Below, in pieces: positions 33,720 to 43,033 of a stretch of 64,000 nt of DNA (positions are counted from its first letter, which is position 1; each line of letters opens with the position of its first letter). Below the pieces are notes generated by a model, which worked only from the letters and a program-made list of their open reading frames with translations, was not told the origin of the DNA and ran no database searches. Origin of the DNA: Anabaena lutea FACHB-196 (lineage in GTDB: Bacteria; Cyanobacteriota; Cyanobacteriia; Cyanobacteriales; Nostocaceae). A program made the translations under genes and the position numbers. The DNA lies in contig NZ_JACJST010000001.1 in the NCBI RefSeq assembly GCF_014698305.1, forward strand, positions 124,001-188,000, in the 5' to 3' direction.

Positions 33720-34508
33720 CTAATTTTTCACTACTTGTAAACGTTGAGTAATCATTGTCATGCCATCATTACGCAGAATTACTGCCGAAATCCATTGATT
33801 ACCGGGAGTAGATGGTGCGCGTCCGATTTTAAACAGTCCACCAGCGCTCAGTAATTCTAAATTTATAGCTGTGGGGTTGAGATATTTGTTTGGTTGGATA
33901 GTTTCTTCTAGCGCACTTCCGAGGAGGAAATCATTACCCAATGGTTCTTGGACAATAGCATCAAAGTTATATTGCTGTCCAACTTTTACCTGTTGTGGTA
34001 GGTTAATTTCTATTTGGGGTGGTTTGCTACCAGAGGAAAGTTGAGTGCGTTCTGATAAAATGTCTTGACGCAGGATTTTTGTACCACTAAGACGCTGACG
34101 TGAAGTAATAGTAGCGTTGAGAGCTAGATTACTACTATTAGAGGAGGGTAAACCTGTGATGTTGGTGACAGTTTCTGCAATGATGCTATTGCCTTCAGAT
34201 TTCCAAGATTGCAGACGTGTGCTGTAGCGTAATTGGGGATACCGCTTCCAGAAAGATGTTAAGGCTTGTTCCATCGTTTGGCGGTTTAAACCATCGCCAT
34301 GACTGAAATTAGGGCTGTAAAATTGCATTACTCCTTTAATATCACCCCGACTAGCGGCTATATCAATTTGTGCCAACAGGTTTTTCAGTGATGGGGGTGC
34401 ATTATCGGGTGTAGCGGCTTGAGCAAATTGCCCAGTACTGCTGAAACCCAGAGTTAGTAGGAACGAAAGCAGAGAAATGCTGCTAGGAACTTTTTTGTTG
34501 CGTTTCAT
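33720..34508 (-). CDS. Exported NTF2/SnoaL-like domain protein
   Basis: 262 residues from the ATG at 34508 (MKRNKKVPSSISLLSFLLTL signal sequence, cleavage after AQAA). Residues ~45-140 (SLKNLLAQIDIAASRGDIKG, then VMQFYSPNFSHGDGLNRQTM) have the cone-shaped NTF2-like pattern: a helix, a Y-SPNF strand and W-RYPQLRYSTR. The C-terminal half is beta-rich (VKVGQQYNFDAIVQEPLGND). No catalytic residues stand out, so function is unknown. It is divergent from murG, 108 bases apart. Confidence 0.75.
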   Translation of the reverse strand: MKRNKKVPSSISLLSFLLTLGFSSTGQFAQAATPDNAPPSLKNLLAQIDIAASRGDIKGVMQFYSPNFSHGDGLNRQTMEQALTSFWKRYPQLRYSTRLQSWKSEGNSIIAETVTNITGLPSSNSSNLALNATITSRQRLSGTKILRQDILSERTQLSSGSKPPQIEINLPQQVKVGQQYNFDAIVQEPLGNDFLLGSALEETIQPNKYLNPTAINLELLSAGGLFKIGRAPSTPGNQWISAVILRNDGMTMITQRLQVVKN

Positions 34509-34616
34509 TAATAAGGCAATATAGTTAGTCATTAGTAATAGTTTACTGATTTGATTAGAGAATGTAAGGAATTTGTTTTATCTTAGTTAAGCTAGGCGCT
34601 AAATGGTATAGCTTGA

Positions 34617-35693
34617 ATGGCAAACGCACCCATAAAATTATTAATAGCTGCTAGTGGGACTGGTGGACATTTGTTTCCAGCGATCGCACTGGCACAAAAA
34701 CTGCCAAACTATGATATTGAATGGCTGGGTGTCCCCAACCGACTAGAAACTCAGCTTGTCCCAGACCAATATCCTTTGAATACGATCGCAGTTGAAGGGT
34801 TTCAGCAAGGTTTTGGCTTTTCCTCACTGCGAGTTTTGGTTAAGCTTGTCAGTTCAATTCTACAAGTCAGACGCATTCTCAAACAGGGCAATTTTCAAGG
34901 ATTATTCACCACCGGTGGTTATATTGCTGGCCCTGGGGTAATTGCGGCTCGTTCTTTGGGTTTACCGGTCGTTTTTCATGAATCTAACGCTTTACCGGGG
35001 AAAGTCACTCGCTTTTTTGGCCCTTGGTGTAGTGCAGTAGCAGTAGGATTTGATGTTGCTGTAAAATACTTACCCCGTTCCCAAAATGTCTGTGTGGGTA
35101 CTCCTGTTCGTTCTCAATTCCTAGAGGAGGGAACAGATAATACTCTAGATTTACCAATTCCTGACGGTGTACCTCTAATTGTCGTTTTTGGCGGTAGTCA
35201 GGGTGCAGTAGCTGTGAATAAATTGGTGCGTCAGTCGGCTCAAGTTTGGTTTGACGCAGGTGCTTATGTCGTCCATTTAACAGGGGATAAAGATCCAGAA
35301 TCTGGAAGTCTGCAACATCCTCAGTATATAGAGTTACCTTTTTACGACAATATGGCTCCCTTATTGCGCCGTGCTAATTTAGCCATTAGTCGCTCTGGTG
35401 CAGGGAGTTTAACAGAATTGGCAGTCTGTGGTACACCAGCAATTTTGATACCTTATCCCTTTGCGGCAGAAGATCATCAATCTTATAATGCTGCGGTTTT
35501 TACGAATGTTGGTGCAGCTTTAACCTTTAAACAGTCAGAGTTGACACCGGAAATATTACAAAAGCGAGTTTTAGATTTGTTGCAGTCACCGACAGAGTTG
35601 GCGAAGATGGGAGAGAATGCCAAAGCGATCGCAGTTCCCGATAGTGCTGATAAGTTAGCAGCGTTGGTGCGGGAAATTGTGGGAAGAGAGTAA
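34617..35693 (+). CDS. murG: UDP-GlcNAc:lipid I N-acetylglucosaminyltransferase MurG
   Basis: 358 residues, usual length. The N-terminal GTGGHLFPAIALA loop, FTTGGYIAGPGV, PVVFHESNALPGK, VFGGSQGAVAVN and the UDP-GlcNAc site RSGAGSLTELAVCGTPAILI are all MurG hallmarks. It makes lipid II at the inner face of the plasma membrane for peptidoglycan. tenA starts three bases after its stop, so they are co-transcribed although their pathways differ. Confidence 0.96.
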   Translation: MANAPIKLLIAASGTGGHLFPAIALAQKLPNYDIEWLGVPNRLETQLVPDQYPLNTIAVEGFQQGFGFSSLRVLVKLVSSILQVRRILKQGNFQGLFTTGGYIAGPGVIAARSLGLPVVFHESNALPGKVTRFFGPWCSAVAVGFDVAVKYLPRSQNVCVGTPVRSQFLEEGTDNTLDLPIPDGVPLIVVFGGSQGAVAVNKLVRQSAQVWFDAGAYVVHLTGDKDPESGSLQHPQYIELPFYDNMAPLLRRANLAISRSGAGSLTELAVCGTPAILIPYPFAAEDHQSYNAAVFTNVGAALTFKQSELTPEILQKRVLDLLQSPTELAKMGENAKAIAVPDSADKLAALVREIVGRE

Positions 35694-35696
35694 ATA

Positions 35697-36317
35697 ATGA
35701 CTTTATCGACTCAATTGTGGGCAGCGAACAAAGATTTAGCCCAAGCTTGTCTAGAGCATCCTTTTGTACAAGGCATTGGTGATGGTACTCTCAAACAAGA
35801 GAAGTTTGCCTACTACGTCGGACAAGATGCTTTTTTCTTAGCAGCCTTTGCCCGTGCTTACAGTATTGCAGCTGCTAAAGCCCCAGATTGGCAAGGTTTT
35901 ACCACTTTTCATGACTTAGCTAGTGGGGTTATGGAAGAACTAAAGCTACATCAAGGCTATGCTGTTCAGTGGGGTGTTGATTTACGAGATGTAGAACCAG
36001 GAGTAGCCACCCGTCGCTATACTGACTTTTTGTTAGCTACTGCTTGGGGTGGAGATGTGGGTTTAACTGCGGCAGCTATGTCCCCCTGTATGCGTTTGTA
36101 TGCTTTTCTGGGAGAACAGTTAGCTGTTAATGGCATTCCCAATCACCTTTATGCAGATTGGATTCGTACTTATAGTAGTGCAGATTTTCAGCCGTTGGCA
36201 CAACAATTAGATAGTTTGGTAGATAATTACAATAGTACTTCTACTTTGATTCACTCAACATATCGCTATGCTATGTTCTGTGAACGTGACTTTTTTCAAG
36301 CTGCATGGATTGGTTAG
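35697..36317 (+). CDS. tenA: TenA-family thiaminase II/aminopyrimidine aminohydrolase-like protein
   Basis: 206 residues. HPFVQGIGDGTLKQEKFAYY, QDAFFLAAFARAY and the Glu-rich FCERDFFQAAW end match TenA (nucleophilic region is CEXXF). A conserved Cys in SPCMRLYAFLGEQL fits the C-containing TenA_C type. These proteins salvage thiamin pyrimidines from degraded thiamin. No thiamin riboswitch is seen, because the gene directly follows murG. Confidence 0.93.
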   Translation: MTLSTQLWAANKDLAQACLEHPFVQGIGDGTLKQEKFAYYVGQDAFFLAAFARAYSIAAAKAPDWQGFTTFHDLASGVMEELKLHQGYAVQWGVDLRDVEPGVATRRYTDFLLATAWGGDVGLTAAAMSPCMRLYAFLGEQLAVNGIPNHLYADWIRTYSSADFQPLAQQLDSLVDNYNSTSTLIHSTYRYAMFCERDFFQAAWIG

Positions 36318-36386
36318 AACTGTAGTGATGCCTGCGCTGTTCTCGTTGCGATTCCTACGGAACACTATCGCTAGTTTAATTTTAGT

Positions 36387-37004
36387 TTAATTTTCCTTGC
36401 TCGTCTTTTCTAAACTACGCCAAAGATACCAACAAGCAATAGTTCGGTAAGGTTTCCATAGTTGACCAAATTGTTCTACAGTTTGTTTTTTAGGAAGTTC
36501 AGATAAATCATAAATTTGACGAATAGCCGCACGAATACCCAAATCATCTACTGGTAAAATATCCCAACGATGTAACCTAAACATTAGTAACATCTGCACA
36601 GTCCAACGTCCAACACCCTTGATTTGAGTTAAGGTTTTGATGATAGTTTCATCATCCATTGTTTGCAATTCATCTAAGTGAGGTAGTTTCTCAAACCGCT
36701 GTGCTAAATCCTTAAGGTATGAAATCTTGGGACGGGAAATACCAACAGAACGCAAAACATCTTCTGGAGTGTTGAGAATATCATAACTTGTTAATGATTC
36801 AGTGTAAATTTGCAAAAATCTCTGGTGAATAGCTGCTGCTGCTTTACCTGATATTTGCTGATAAATAATTGAACGACACAAACAAGATAATAAATCTCCT
36901 GTTTGCTGCACCTGATTGAGTTTACACTCGCCGACTTTGTCGATTACTTGAGCTAAAATAGGATCTGTTTGTTTTATTTTGTCAATGGCCACTGCGTAAT
37001 CCAT
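36387..37004 (-). CDS. DNA-3-methyladenine glycosylase II family (AlkA-like)
   Basis: 205 residues, short, without the N-terminal AlkA domain. The helix-hairpin-helix GPD motif is TLTQIKGVGRWTVQMLLMFR with catalytic Asp in ILPVDDLGIRAA. It removes alkylated purines from DNA. It is 20 bases upstream of the EVE gene's stop region on the same strand; the two may be expressed together. Confidence 0.9.
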   Translation of the reverse strand: MDYAVAIDKIKQTDPILAQVIDKVGECKLNQVQQTGDLLSCLCRSIIYQQISGKAAAAIHQRFLQIYTESLTSYDILNTPEDVLRSVGISRPKISYLKDLAQRFEKLPHLDELQTMDDETIIKTLTQIKGVGRWTVQMLLMFRLHRWDILPVDDLGIRAAIRQIYDLSELPKKQTVEQFGQLWKPYRTIACWYLWRSLEKTSKEN

Positions 37005-37024
37005 TACTTTATTAATACTAGTTT

Positions 37025-37483
37025 CTATGCCATAATCTGTATTTTTTTAGCTACTGCTGAGGACACAGGCATTACCGATAACCGATTTCCTGGTCTTACT
37101 AAAAGTAGCTCATCAGAGGTAAATTTTTCTTTGAGTGTTGATAGTGAGATGGGGTTAGAGAAAGTCTCAACAAATTCCACTCCTACTGTTTGCCACCGAG
37201 GGGATTCAGGAGTTGATTTAGGGTCATAATATTTACTAGTTGGCTCAAACTGTGTTGGGTCAGCAATACCTATTTTAACTACACGCATCAACCCCACAAT
37301 ACCTGGGGGATTAGTATTAGAATGATAAAAAAAAGCTAAGTCTCCCAACTGCATTTGGCGTAGAAAATTACGAGCTTGATAATTACGTACACCGTCCCAA
37401 ATAGTCTCATGCTGTTGTTGCAAATCAGCAATACTATAAACTTCTGGTTCTGATTTCATTAGCCAATAATTTACTGAATCCAT
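37025..37483 (-). CDS. EVE domain-containing protein
   Basis: 152 residues, a single EVE (PUA-like) domain: YWLMKSEPEVYSIADLQQQH, WDGVRNYQARNFLRQMQLGD, FYHSNTNPPGIVGL, YDPKSTPESPRWQTVGVEF. EVE proteins are thought to bind modified bases in DNA or RNA. It is encoded just upstream of a DNA glycosylase gene on the same strand, which fits a base-modification or repair setting. Confidence 0.93.
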   Translation of the reverse strand: MDSVNYWLMKSEPEVYSIADLQQQHETIWDGVRNYQARNFLRQMQLGDLAFFYHSNTNPPGIVGLMRVVKIGIADPTQFEPTSKYYDPKSTPESPRWQTVGVEFVETFSNPISLSTLKEKFTSDELLLVRPGNRLSVMPVSSAVAKKIQIMA

Positions 37484-37560
37484 ATTTTTGAGGATACTTT
37501 TCTAAAATCGGAAAACATGAGCTATTTGGGAAAGTGCAGTGTTAAGCAAGCGATGCCTAA

Positions 37561-38022
37561 TTATATATTTAAATCGCGCAAAGCTAGACGAATTTGTTCC
37601 ATACGTCTGCGATTAACTCCCAGATCCGAATCTCCCACACGAGATGCTGAACGTATATGAATTACTGACTCATCGGCAGGTAAATAAAATTCTACATCAT
37701 CAACAAATTTAAAAATACGGCTTTTAGAAAGAGCATGAATGTAATTATCAGTCTGTTCTATAACTTCTGTCCGGGGAACGACAGTTAGAACTTTTAGTAA
37801 GATTTCTCTGGCTGTATCATGGTCTAGATGATAGGGAATCGGTTCAATGCTGTGTTTAGCATCAGCATTTTGGCTGACAACACAGTTCGGGGAAGCTGGA
37901 CAAGAAGCGAGATGACCTGACTCAATTCCTAACCCAGCAGCCGAAGTAACCGCAGGAAGCATGAACATATTTAGGGTTAAGAATATTGCGAAAATCACAC
38001 CCTGTAATTTCTGTGAAAACAT
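37561..38022 (-). CDS. DUF1499 protein, exported
   Basis: 153 residues from the ATG at 38022, which begins a good signal sequence (MFSQKLQGVIFAIFLTLNMF). A GTG at 38088 would add 22 residues before it. The DUF1499 signature is clear: LASCPASPNCVVSQ (two Cys), then DDVEFYLP and IHIRSASRVGDSDLGVNRRR. Function unknown; members often sit in the envelope or thylakoid. Confidence 0.9.
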   Translation of the reverse strand: MFSQKLQGVIFAIFLTLNMFMLPAVTSAAGLGIESGHLASCPASPNCVVSQNADAKHSIEPIPYHLDHDTAREILLKVLTVVPRTEVIEQTDNYIHALSKSRIFKFVDDVEFYLPADESVIHIRSASRVGDSDLGVNRRRMEQIRLALRDLNI

Positions 38023-38781
38023 AGTTTTTCTGATCGCTACAATTACAATATTAAGTTTATTACCACTATTTAGCCCCAATAGTCGCACCCAATCGACCTT
38101 GTGAACTGGATTTGAGCTTCCAATTGCGCGATCGCTCTCAATGCTCTACATCTAATTTATCATTTGGTTGCGATTTGGTTGTTATTGTCTTTTTTTTAAA
38201 ACATCCTCTCAGAGATCATGTTATATCATGTCCGCCTAATCACTTATCAAAAAAAATCTCCGCGTCCCCGCGTCCCCGCGTCAGTCTAAATGATAAATAT
38301 ATCTCTGACGAGACGCTACGCGAACAACCGGACATGATATTAAGTGCTAGTAATTATGATCATGCACCAAGGCTTAGAAAGTGCAATGAGTTAACTCGTA
38401 ATTGTTGTTTCATTTAAAATCTTTTAGTCCTTGCTCAGTCTACGACACCAGTTAAATCAACCGAAACTTCCCCACATAATTTGAAGTTTCTACACTGTTT
38501 GATCATAGCCATTTGGTAATTTGCAGTGATGGGGATCATTACTAGCACGATAAAAACACCACCCCACATATCCACGATTAGTTATAGGATGGTAAGAGGT
38601 GGGGATCGCTATTGTCTATCCGGGTTTTTGGCTTAAGCCGGTTACAAAAATATTCGCCAAATCCAACCCATCTCAGTACAACAACATCTATGCTCTTGTC
38701 AAGACTAGACATAGGGGGTCTAACCCCTGGTATCCTAGTTACACAGGGATAAAAGTTAAATGATTACGGAGGTGCATCACT
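38023..38781. other. Long intergenic region with a MITE-like repeat and small hairpins
   Basis: Between the DUF1499 gene and the 38782 gene. It holds the MITE-like repeat 38223-38340 and a GCGTCCC heptamer run (38263-38281). GGGG-CCCC and TATCC-GGGATA hairpins lie close to the 38782 start (38715-38752). I see no convincing gene; an open frame at 38112-38417 is low-complexity and lies over the repeat. Confidence 0.5.
38223..38340. mobile_element. MITE-like element with 12-bp inverted ends ATATCATGTCCG
   Basis: Perfect inverted ends at 38223-38234 and 38329-38340. The interior carries a GCGTCCC heptamer run and a GACGAGACGCTACGCG module. No clear target duplication. Confidence 0.5.
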
Positions 38782-39255
38782 ATGCTTAGGCGTAGCATCA
38801 ATAAACAATTCAACTATTACCCTCTAATTGCGTCATTCATTCTAGGAGTTGTAGGAGGATATTCAAGCATTGTCAGCATTAGCCATCATCAGGAAAACCA
38901 GCCTCATAAGAGATTGGCTTATTTACCAACTGTGGCTAAAACAAATAAAGCTACCAAAACAATAGATGCAACAAAAGCCTACAATTTAGTTTGGAATCTC
39001 CCACAAGTGCAACGCAAAGCACGAGAAATTGAAAACCTTTCTAAAGGAAGCATCCGTGTTGCAGCGGTTGTTGATAGTTCTCCTACTGTCAATGCGTCTT
39101 TCTATGTAGTTAGAGTGTTTGAGAATCACCCAGATAAAACTACTCATCCAGTTTATTGGTTTCGTGTATCCAGTTCTGGTAATGTGATTGAGCCTTTAGA
39201 TTTAGTAAAGAACGAATACATAGCTCTGGAAAAATGGAACCCTGATGGACGCTAA
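38782..39255 (+). CDS. Membrane-anchored hypothetical protein, 157 aa
   Basis: An N-terminal anchor or signal segment (YYPLIASFILGVVGGYSSIV) and a soluble domain with the pattern VWNLPQVQRKAREIENLSKG, then VENHPDKTTHPVYWFRVSSS. The second half resembles small proteins of the PepSY/DUF type. Not recognised. ATG at 38782 follows CGGAGG with good spacing, which fixes the start. Own promoter. Confidence 0.75.
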   Translation: MLRRSINKQFNYYPLIASFILGVVGGYSSIVSISHHQENQPHKRLAYLPTVAKTNKATKTIDATKAYNLVWNLPQVQRKAREIENLSKGSIRVAAVVDSSPTVNASFYVVRVFENHPDKTTHPVYWFRVSSSGNVIEPLDLVKNEYIALEKWNPDGR

Positions 39256-39366
39256 ATGTGGTCAGGTTGTAGTGGTGGATTAAATTACTACTACCAATCG
39301 TTTTCCTATTATTTCAACTCCTTGCATTTGGTTTTTTTTGATAAGAAACTTTTTTAAGTACAAACA

Positions 39367-39594
39367 ATGTCTGAACAAAAGCTTATAAGTCCTTGGAACT
39401 ATAAACCTTGGTGGTGTCAGCCTTGGTCAATAGTTCTCACAGGTATAACATTGATTAGCGGTAGCTGGTTAATATTTAAAATTATCTGGCTAACAATTGT
39501 GGTTGCTATTCCTTTATTAATTTGGATGGGTTTCTTTTTGTTAATCTGGCCAAAACTGATGATTCGCAGCGGTGTTTTGGAAGATAAAAATTAG
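39367..39594 (+). CDS. Small two-segment membrane protein (DUF6737-like), 75 aa
   Basis: SPWNYKPWWCQPWSIVLTGI is a cyanobacteria-specific start; then two hydrophobic segments (ITLISGSWLIFKIIW and TIVVAIPLLIWMGFFLLI). The W-rich P-W-K-P-W-W-C-Q-P-W head is typical of a conserved small family, which I recall as DUF6737. Function unknown. Confidence 0.75.
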   Translation: MSEQKLISPWNYKPWWCQPWSIVLTGITLISGSWLIFKIIWLTIVVAIPLLIWMGFFLLIWPKLMIRSGVLEDKN

Positions 39595-40082
39595 GTAATG
39601 AGCAATTAATTACTCATTACCCATTACCGAAATAGTGCTGAGTACCGAGTACCGAGTAATGAGTGAGAATCCTATTTAGAACTCAGCACAAATAGGTCTA
39701 AAGCCCCTGAATTCATTCATGGAAGAAGGAAAAGTATTTATTATGCCTACGGCACGCTGCGCGTAGCTTGCTTAGAGGATGTCTGAAAAGTCATTAAATG
39801 TATAAATAAACCCCTCTCCAAACCTCTCCCCCACGGGGGGAGAGGCTTTGAAATCCCCATTCCCTTGTAGGGAAGGGGGGTAGGGGGGTTAGGTTTCGAG
39901 GCTTTGGTGTTTGAGAAAATACTTCTCAGACATCCTCTTAGAGCAGGGTACGAGATTATTGCACTCCTAAATAATGCTTCCTTGCTTCAATCCCCTAACT
40001 TCAGTTATGGGGTTACTTAGTACTCAGTACTCGGTACTCGGTACTCGGTACTCGGTACTCCTGAATAATTACGAATTACGAA
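39595..40082. other. Repeat-rich intergenic region
   Basis: Contains GAGTACC heptamers (39639-39660), a GCACGCTGCGCGTAGC module (39752-39768), a MITE (39775-39937) and a run of TACTCGG heptamers (40016-40061). No gene supported. Confidence 0.7.
39775..39937. mobile_element. MITE with 17-bp inverted ends and TTA target duplication
   Basis: Left end GAGGATGTCTGAAAAGT (39775-39791) and the inverted right end ACTTCTCAGACATCCTC (39921-39937) differ at one base. TTA flanks both sides (39772-39774, 39938-39940). Ends of the GTCTGAAAAGT type and a TNA duplication point to an IS5/IS1031-related non-autonomous element. Confidence 0.75.
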
Positions 40083-40661
40083 TTAATTTACAACCTGGCT
40101 ACCATGACTACGAGGATCATCTTGACTACTTTCTGCTGATACTGGGGCTGAGAATTTGGAAACCTGTCCGCTGGCTTGGGCATAAGGAAGGGCAGAACCC
40201 GCTACTAAGGCTTCTAAATTGCTGGACATGACGGAACGGGGTATATCGCCAATTGTTTCGGCTATACCTTCTCCTTGCTTGCCCAAAAACACAAAATGGG
40301 GAATGCCATCTACCCGATATTTGAGCATTTCTGGCAACCATTTGATATTATCTACATTCAGCATGACAAAATTCACCTTGTCAGCGTACTGCTGTTTGAG
40401 TTGAGCCATATCTGGAGCCATTTTTTGGCAGACAGTACACCAATCAGCATAGAATTCTACTAAGCTGGGTTTATTATTGCTAACTGCTACCTCTAAGGGT
40501 GTGGATGCTTGGTCTAATTGGGTGAGAGAAACTGAATTTGTCTGGGTTCGCAGTCCTAAAAATAGCGCTGCACTCAGTGCGATCGCTACAATGACTATGA
40601 TGAAGTTTTTCAAGCGCCCGCCAACAGTCGATTCTGGCTTTACAGGTGCATCTGTATTCAT
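40083..40661 (-). CDS. txlA: Membrane-anchored thioredoxin (TxlA/HCF164-like)
   Basis: 192 residues. One N-terminal membrane segment (IIVIVAIALSAALFLGL) followed by a thioredoxin domain with the active site EFYADWCTVCQKMAP (WCxxC) and the cis-Pro in DGIPHFVFLG. The C-terminus is a Ser/Gln-rich tail. Homologues in cyanobacteria and plastids (HCF164) pass reducing power to lumenal targets such as cytochrome b6f. The mature domain faces the thylakoid lumen. Confidence 0.93.
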   Translation of the reverse strand: MNTDAPVKPESTVGGRLKNFIIVIVAIALSAALFLGLRTQTNSVSLTQLDQASTPLEVAVSNNKPSLVEFYADWCTVCQKMAPDMAQLKQQYADKVNFVMLNVDNIKWLPEMLKYRVDGIPHFVFLGKQGEGIAETIGDIPRSVMSSNLEALVAGSALPYAQASGQVSKFSAPVSAESSQDDPRSHGSQVVN

Positions 40662-40767
40662 AATTGATTTATTAAAACTTATTAAGCATTTTCATTATCT
40701 AGTGTAACGTCTTCCTGAATTGCTTCCGTGACAACAAAAACAAAACCTATTATTGATTTCCCTATCT

Positions 40768-41172
40768 ATGAAAAAACGTGTTACCCTTACCTTTCCTAAA
40801 CGCGCTATTCAAATGCCTGTCACCTATCGACTAGCAAAAGATTTTAACGTAGCTGCTAATATTATCCGCGCTCAAGTTGCTCCTAATCAAATTGGTAAAC
40901 TGGTAGTGGAACTATTGGGGGATATCGATCAGTTAGATGCCGCGATAGAGTGGATGCGATCGCAACATATCAGTGTTTCCCATAATTTAGGTGAAATTGT
41001 GATTGATGAAGATGTATGTGTAGACTGTGGTTTGTGTACTGGGGTTTGTCCAACTGAAGCCCTATCCGTCAACCCAGAGACTTATAAACTCACCTTCACG
41101 CGATCGCGTTGCATTGTCTGCGAACAGTGTATTCCCACCTGCCCGGTACAGGCTATCTCTACTAATCTTTAA
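40768..41172 (+). CDS. NIL domain plus two 4Fe-4S clusters (ferredoxin-like)
   Basis: 134 residues from the ATG at 40768; an in-frame TTG at 40753 is less likely. The first half is a NIL domain (RVTLTFPKRAIQMPVTYRLA). The second half has two CX2CX2CX3C motifs (CVDCGLCTGVCP and CIVCEQCIPTCP) for two [4Fe-4S] clusters. Likely a small electron carrier, possibly linked to methionine or sulfur metabolism as in other NIL-ferredoxins. Divergent from txlA. Confidence 0.92.
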   Translation: MKKRVTLTFPKRAIQMPVTYRLAKDFNVAANIIRAQVAPNQIGKLVVELLGDIDQLDAAIEWMRSQHISVSHNLGEIVIDEDVCVDCGLCTGVCPTEALSVNPETYKLTFTRSRCIVCEQCIPTCPVQAISTNL

Positions 41173-41390
41173 AACTGCTCAAATTTCCTGATTTAACTTG
41201 ATGGTTATGAAACAATCAATAATTAGTAATTAATGCACATTAATCTTTAAAATTCAAGTATCTATAGATATAAAATATCAAGTTTTATCAAGTATCAAAT
41301 GTTGTTAAAAAACTCTATCAAAGGGTAGATATTAATTTTTGACTAGTGCTATCATGCAAAAACCTGTTAAATAGTTAATTGTAATTATTT

Positions 41391-42359
41391 ATGAATCCAG
41401 ACACCACAACAATAATCAAAACCTTAGAAGATTTTGCGTACCAAGCAATTGACAAACACTTTAAGAAAACCGTAAAGTGGGAAAAATCAGTCAAGAAAGA
41501 TGAAGATCCAGAAGCACTACACCAAATGCGTGTAGGAATGCGTCGTCTACGCACAGCCGTTAGTCGGTTCGGGCTATCTTTAAATTTACCTAAGTCAGTC
41601 AGCGACAAAAATATTGGTAAAATTGCCCGCATTCTGGGAAAGCTCCGAGATTTAGACGTGCTAAAAGAGATACTGGAAAACGATTACAAACCACATTTGC
41701 TTCATAAAGAACAAGAATCTCTAAAAATAGCTTTCTCTACTTTAGATAAACAGCGAGAAATTGAAGTTTCTCATGTTCATAAAATATTCAAAGATGAACT
41801 TTACAAAGATTTCAAAAAAGACTTGCAGGACTGGTTAGAAAAACCTAGTTATCAACCCTTAGCATCTTTACCAATTCAGCAAGTATTGCCTGATTTGTTG
41901 TTACCTGAAGTGAGTGAATTTTTCTTACATCCAGGGTGGCTGATTGGTACTGAAATTGTAGATTCAAAAATTGTAGTTCAAACTAACTGGACACCGGAAC
42001 AACTAGAACAACATCTGAAAACTGAAGGTGAAACTCTGCATAGTTTGCGAAAACAAGCCAAACGTATTCGCTACCAAATGGAGTTATTTACTGAGTTATA
42101 TGGTGAATCTTTCACAGCCAACATCTCTGATGTAAAACATATCCAAGAAAGTTTGGGTATGTTGCAAGATAGCGTAGTTTTAAATGAGTGGCTCGCAGAT
42201 ATTTTTAAATCAGAACTCAACAGTCAACTACGGGGGTTAACCACATTATTAGCAGCAAATCGTTACCAATTGTGGCAGCAATGGCAACCACTACAAGAAC
42301 AATATCTGAAAGCTGAAACTAGCCATAAATTTCATTTAACAATTTTGCAACCCATGTAA
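41391..42359 (+). CDS. CHAD domain protein
   Basis: 322 residues. The CHAD signature DPEALHQMRVGMRRLRTAVS, ILGKLRDLDVLKE and LRKQAKRIRYQMELF are all visible, with the conserved His and Arg/Lys ladder for binding polyphosphate. The whole length is helical. CHAD proteins associate with polyphosphate granules, so this may act with PPK2 at 20213 in phosphate storage. Own transcription unit. Confidence 0.92.
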   Translation: MNPDTTTIIKTLEDFAYQAIDKHFKKTVKWEKSVKKDEDPEALHQMRVGMRRLRTAVSRFGLSLNLPKSVSDKNIGKIARILGKLRDLDVLKEILENDYKPHLLHKEQESLKIAFSTLDKQREIEVSHVHKIFKDELYKDFKKDLQDWLEKPSYQPLASLPIQQVLPDLLLPEVSEFFLHPGWLIGTEIVDSKIVVQTNWTPEQLEQHLKTEGETLHSLRKQAKRIRYQMELFTELYGESFTANISDVKHIQESLGMLQDSVVLNEWLADIFKSELNSQLRGLTTLLAANRYQLWQQWQPLQEQYLKAETSHKFHLTILQPM

Positions 42360-42400
42360 TTCAAATGTAATTCAAAAAATCAGAATTACTATAAACTTGA

Positions 42401-43033
42401 TTAAGGAATAGATACGCTAATGGGAGCATCAAGAGACAACACATAAACACTGCTTTGGGAAATTTGGACAATGCGGGTATTTTCAGCAGAACGCAAGCCG
42501 GAAACCAATCCTACAGCGCTTCCTAACATTGCACCTCGGTCAAATTGCTCAGGATCACCTTGGCCTAAAAAGCCTAAAGTACTACCACCAATTCTCCCCC
42601 AAATGGAACCATTTTCCACAGCTTTATCATTAGCTCGCTTATGGGTAATAGTAGTACCAGGAATTATTTGACTAGATGCTTTAATGGCAACAATGCGCCC
42701 ATTAATAACCAACGACTGAGCCACAATTTTAGCACCTCCCTCAGCAGGTTTGAGAACAATAGTAACAGGTGTATTTTCTGGTGCAATCACATTACCTTGA
42801 CCATCTTTAATTGCACTAGATAAAGGAACTGTGAGCGGATAATCCTTTTTTTGTCCTACATCTACAGTCACAGGTGCAGGAAAAGAGACAATAATTGCTG
42901 TATCCTGGGAAATGGTAATCTCTTGACTGACTACTGGGGGTTGAGAGGGAACTGGTTGAGCATTAGCTGGAATAGTGAGAGAACTCAACAGAGATAAAGA
43001 ACAAGCAAAACTCAAAAGCATTTGTGTTTTCAT
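42401..43033 (-). CDS. Exported conserved hypothetical protein
   Basis: 210 residues from the ATG at 43033. Signal peptide MKTQMLLSFACSLSLLSSLT with cleavage after ANA. The mature part holds VIVSFPAPVTVDVGQKKDYP, then APENTPVTIVLKPAEGGAKI and a glycine-rich stretch SIWGRIGGSTLGFLGQGDPE near residue 150. The pattern recalls cyanobacterial TIGR-type periplasmic proteins that keep an IMMUNE-like beta body and a glycine-zipper helix, but no name is assigned. One of three neighbouring exported small proteins on the minus strand. Confidence 0.7.
   Translation of the reverse strand: MKTQMLLSFACSLSLLSSLTIPANAQPVPSQPPVVSQEITISQDTAIIVSFPAPVTVDVGQKKDYPLTVPLSSAIKDGQGNVIAPENTPVTIVLKPAEGGAKIVAQSLVINGRIVAIKASSQIIPGTTITHKRANDKAVENGSIWGRIGGSTLGFLGQGDPEQFDRGAMLGSAVGLVSGLRSAENTRIVQISQSSVYVLSLDAPISVSIP

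Noticed and set aside
35600-35697. Thiamin riboswitch before tenA
   Set aside because: tenA starts three bases after murG and no thiamin-box sequence is seen.
38112-38417. Open frame of about 100 codons over the MITE-like repeat
   Set aside because: Low complexity, no Shine-Dalgarno, and it runs through repeat modules; no family match.
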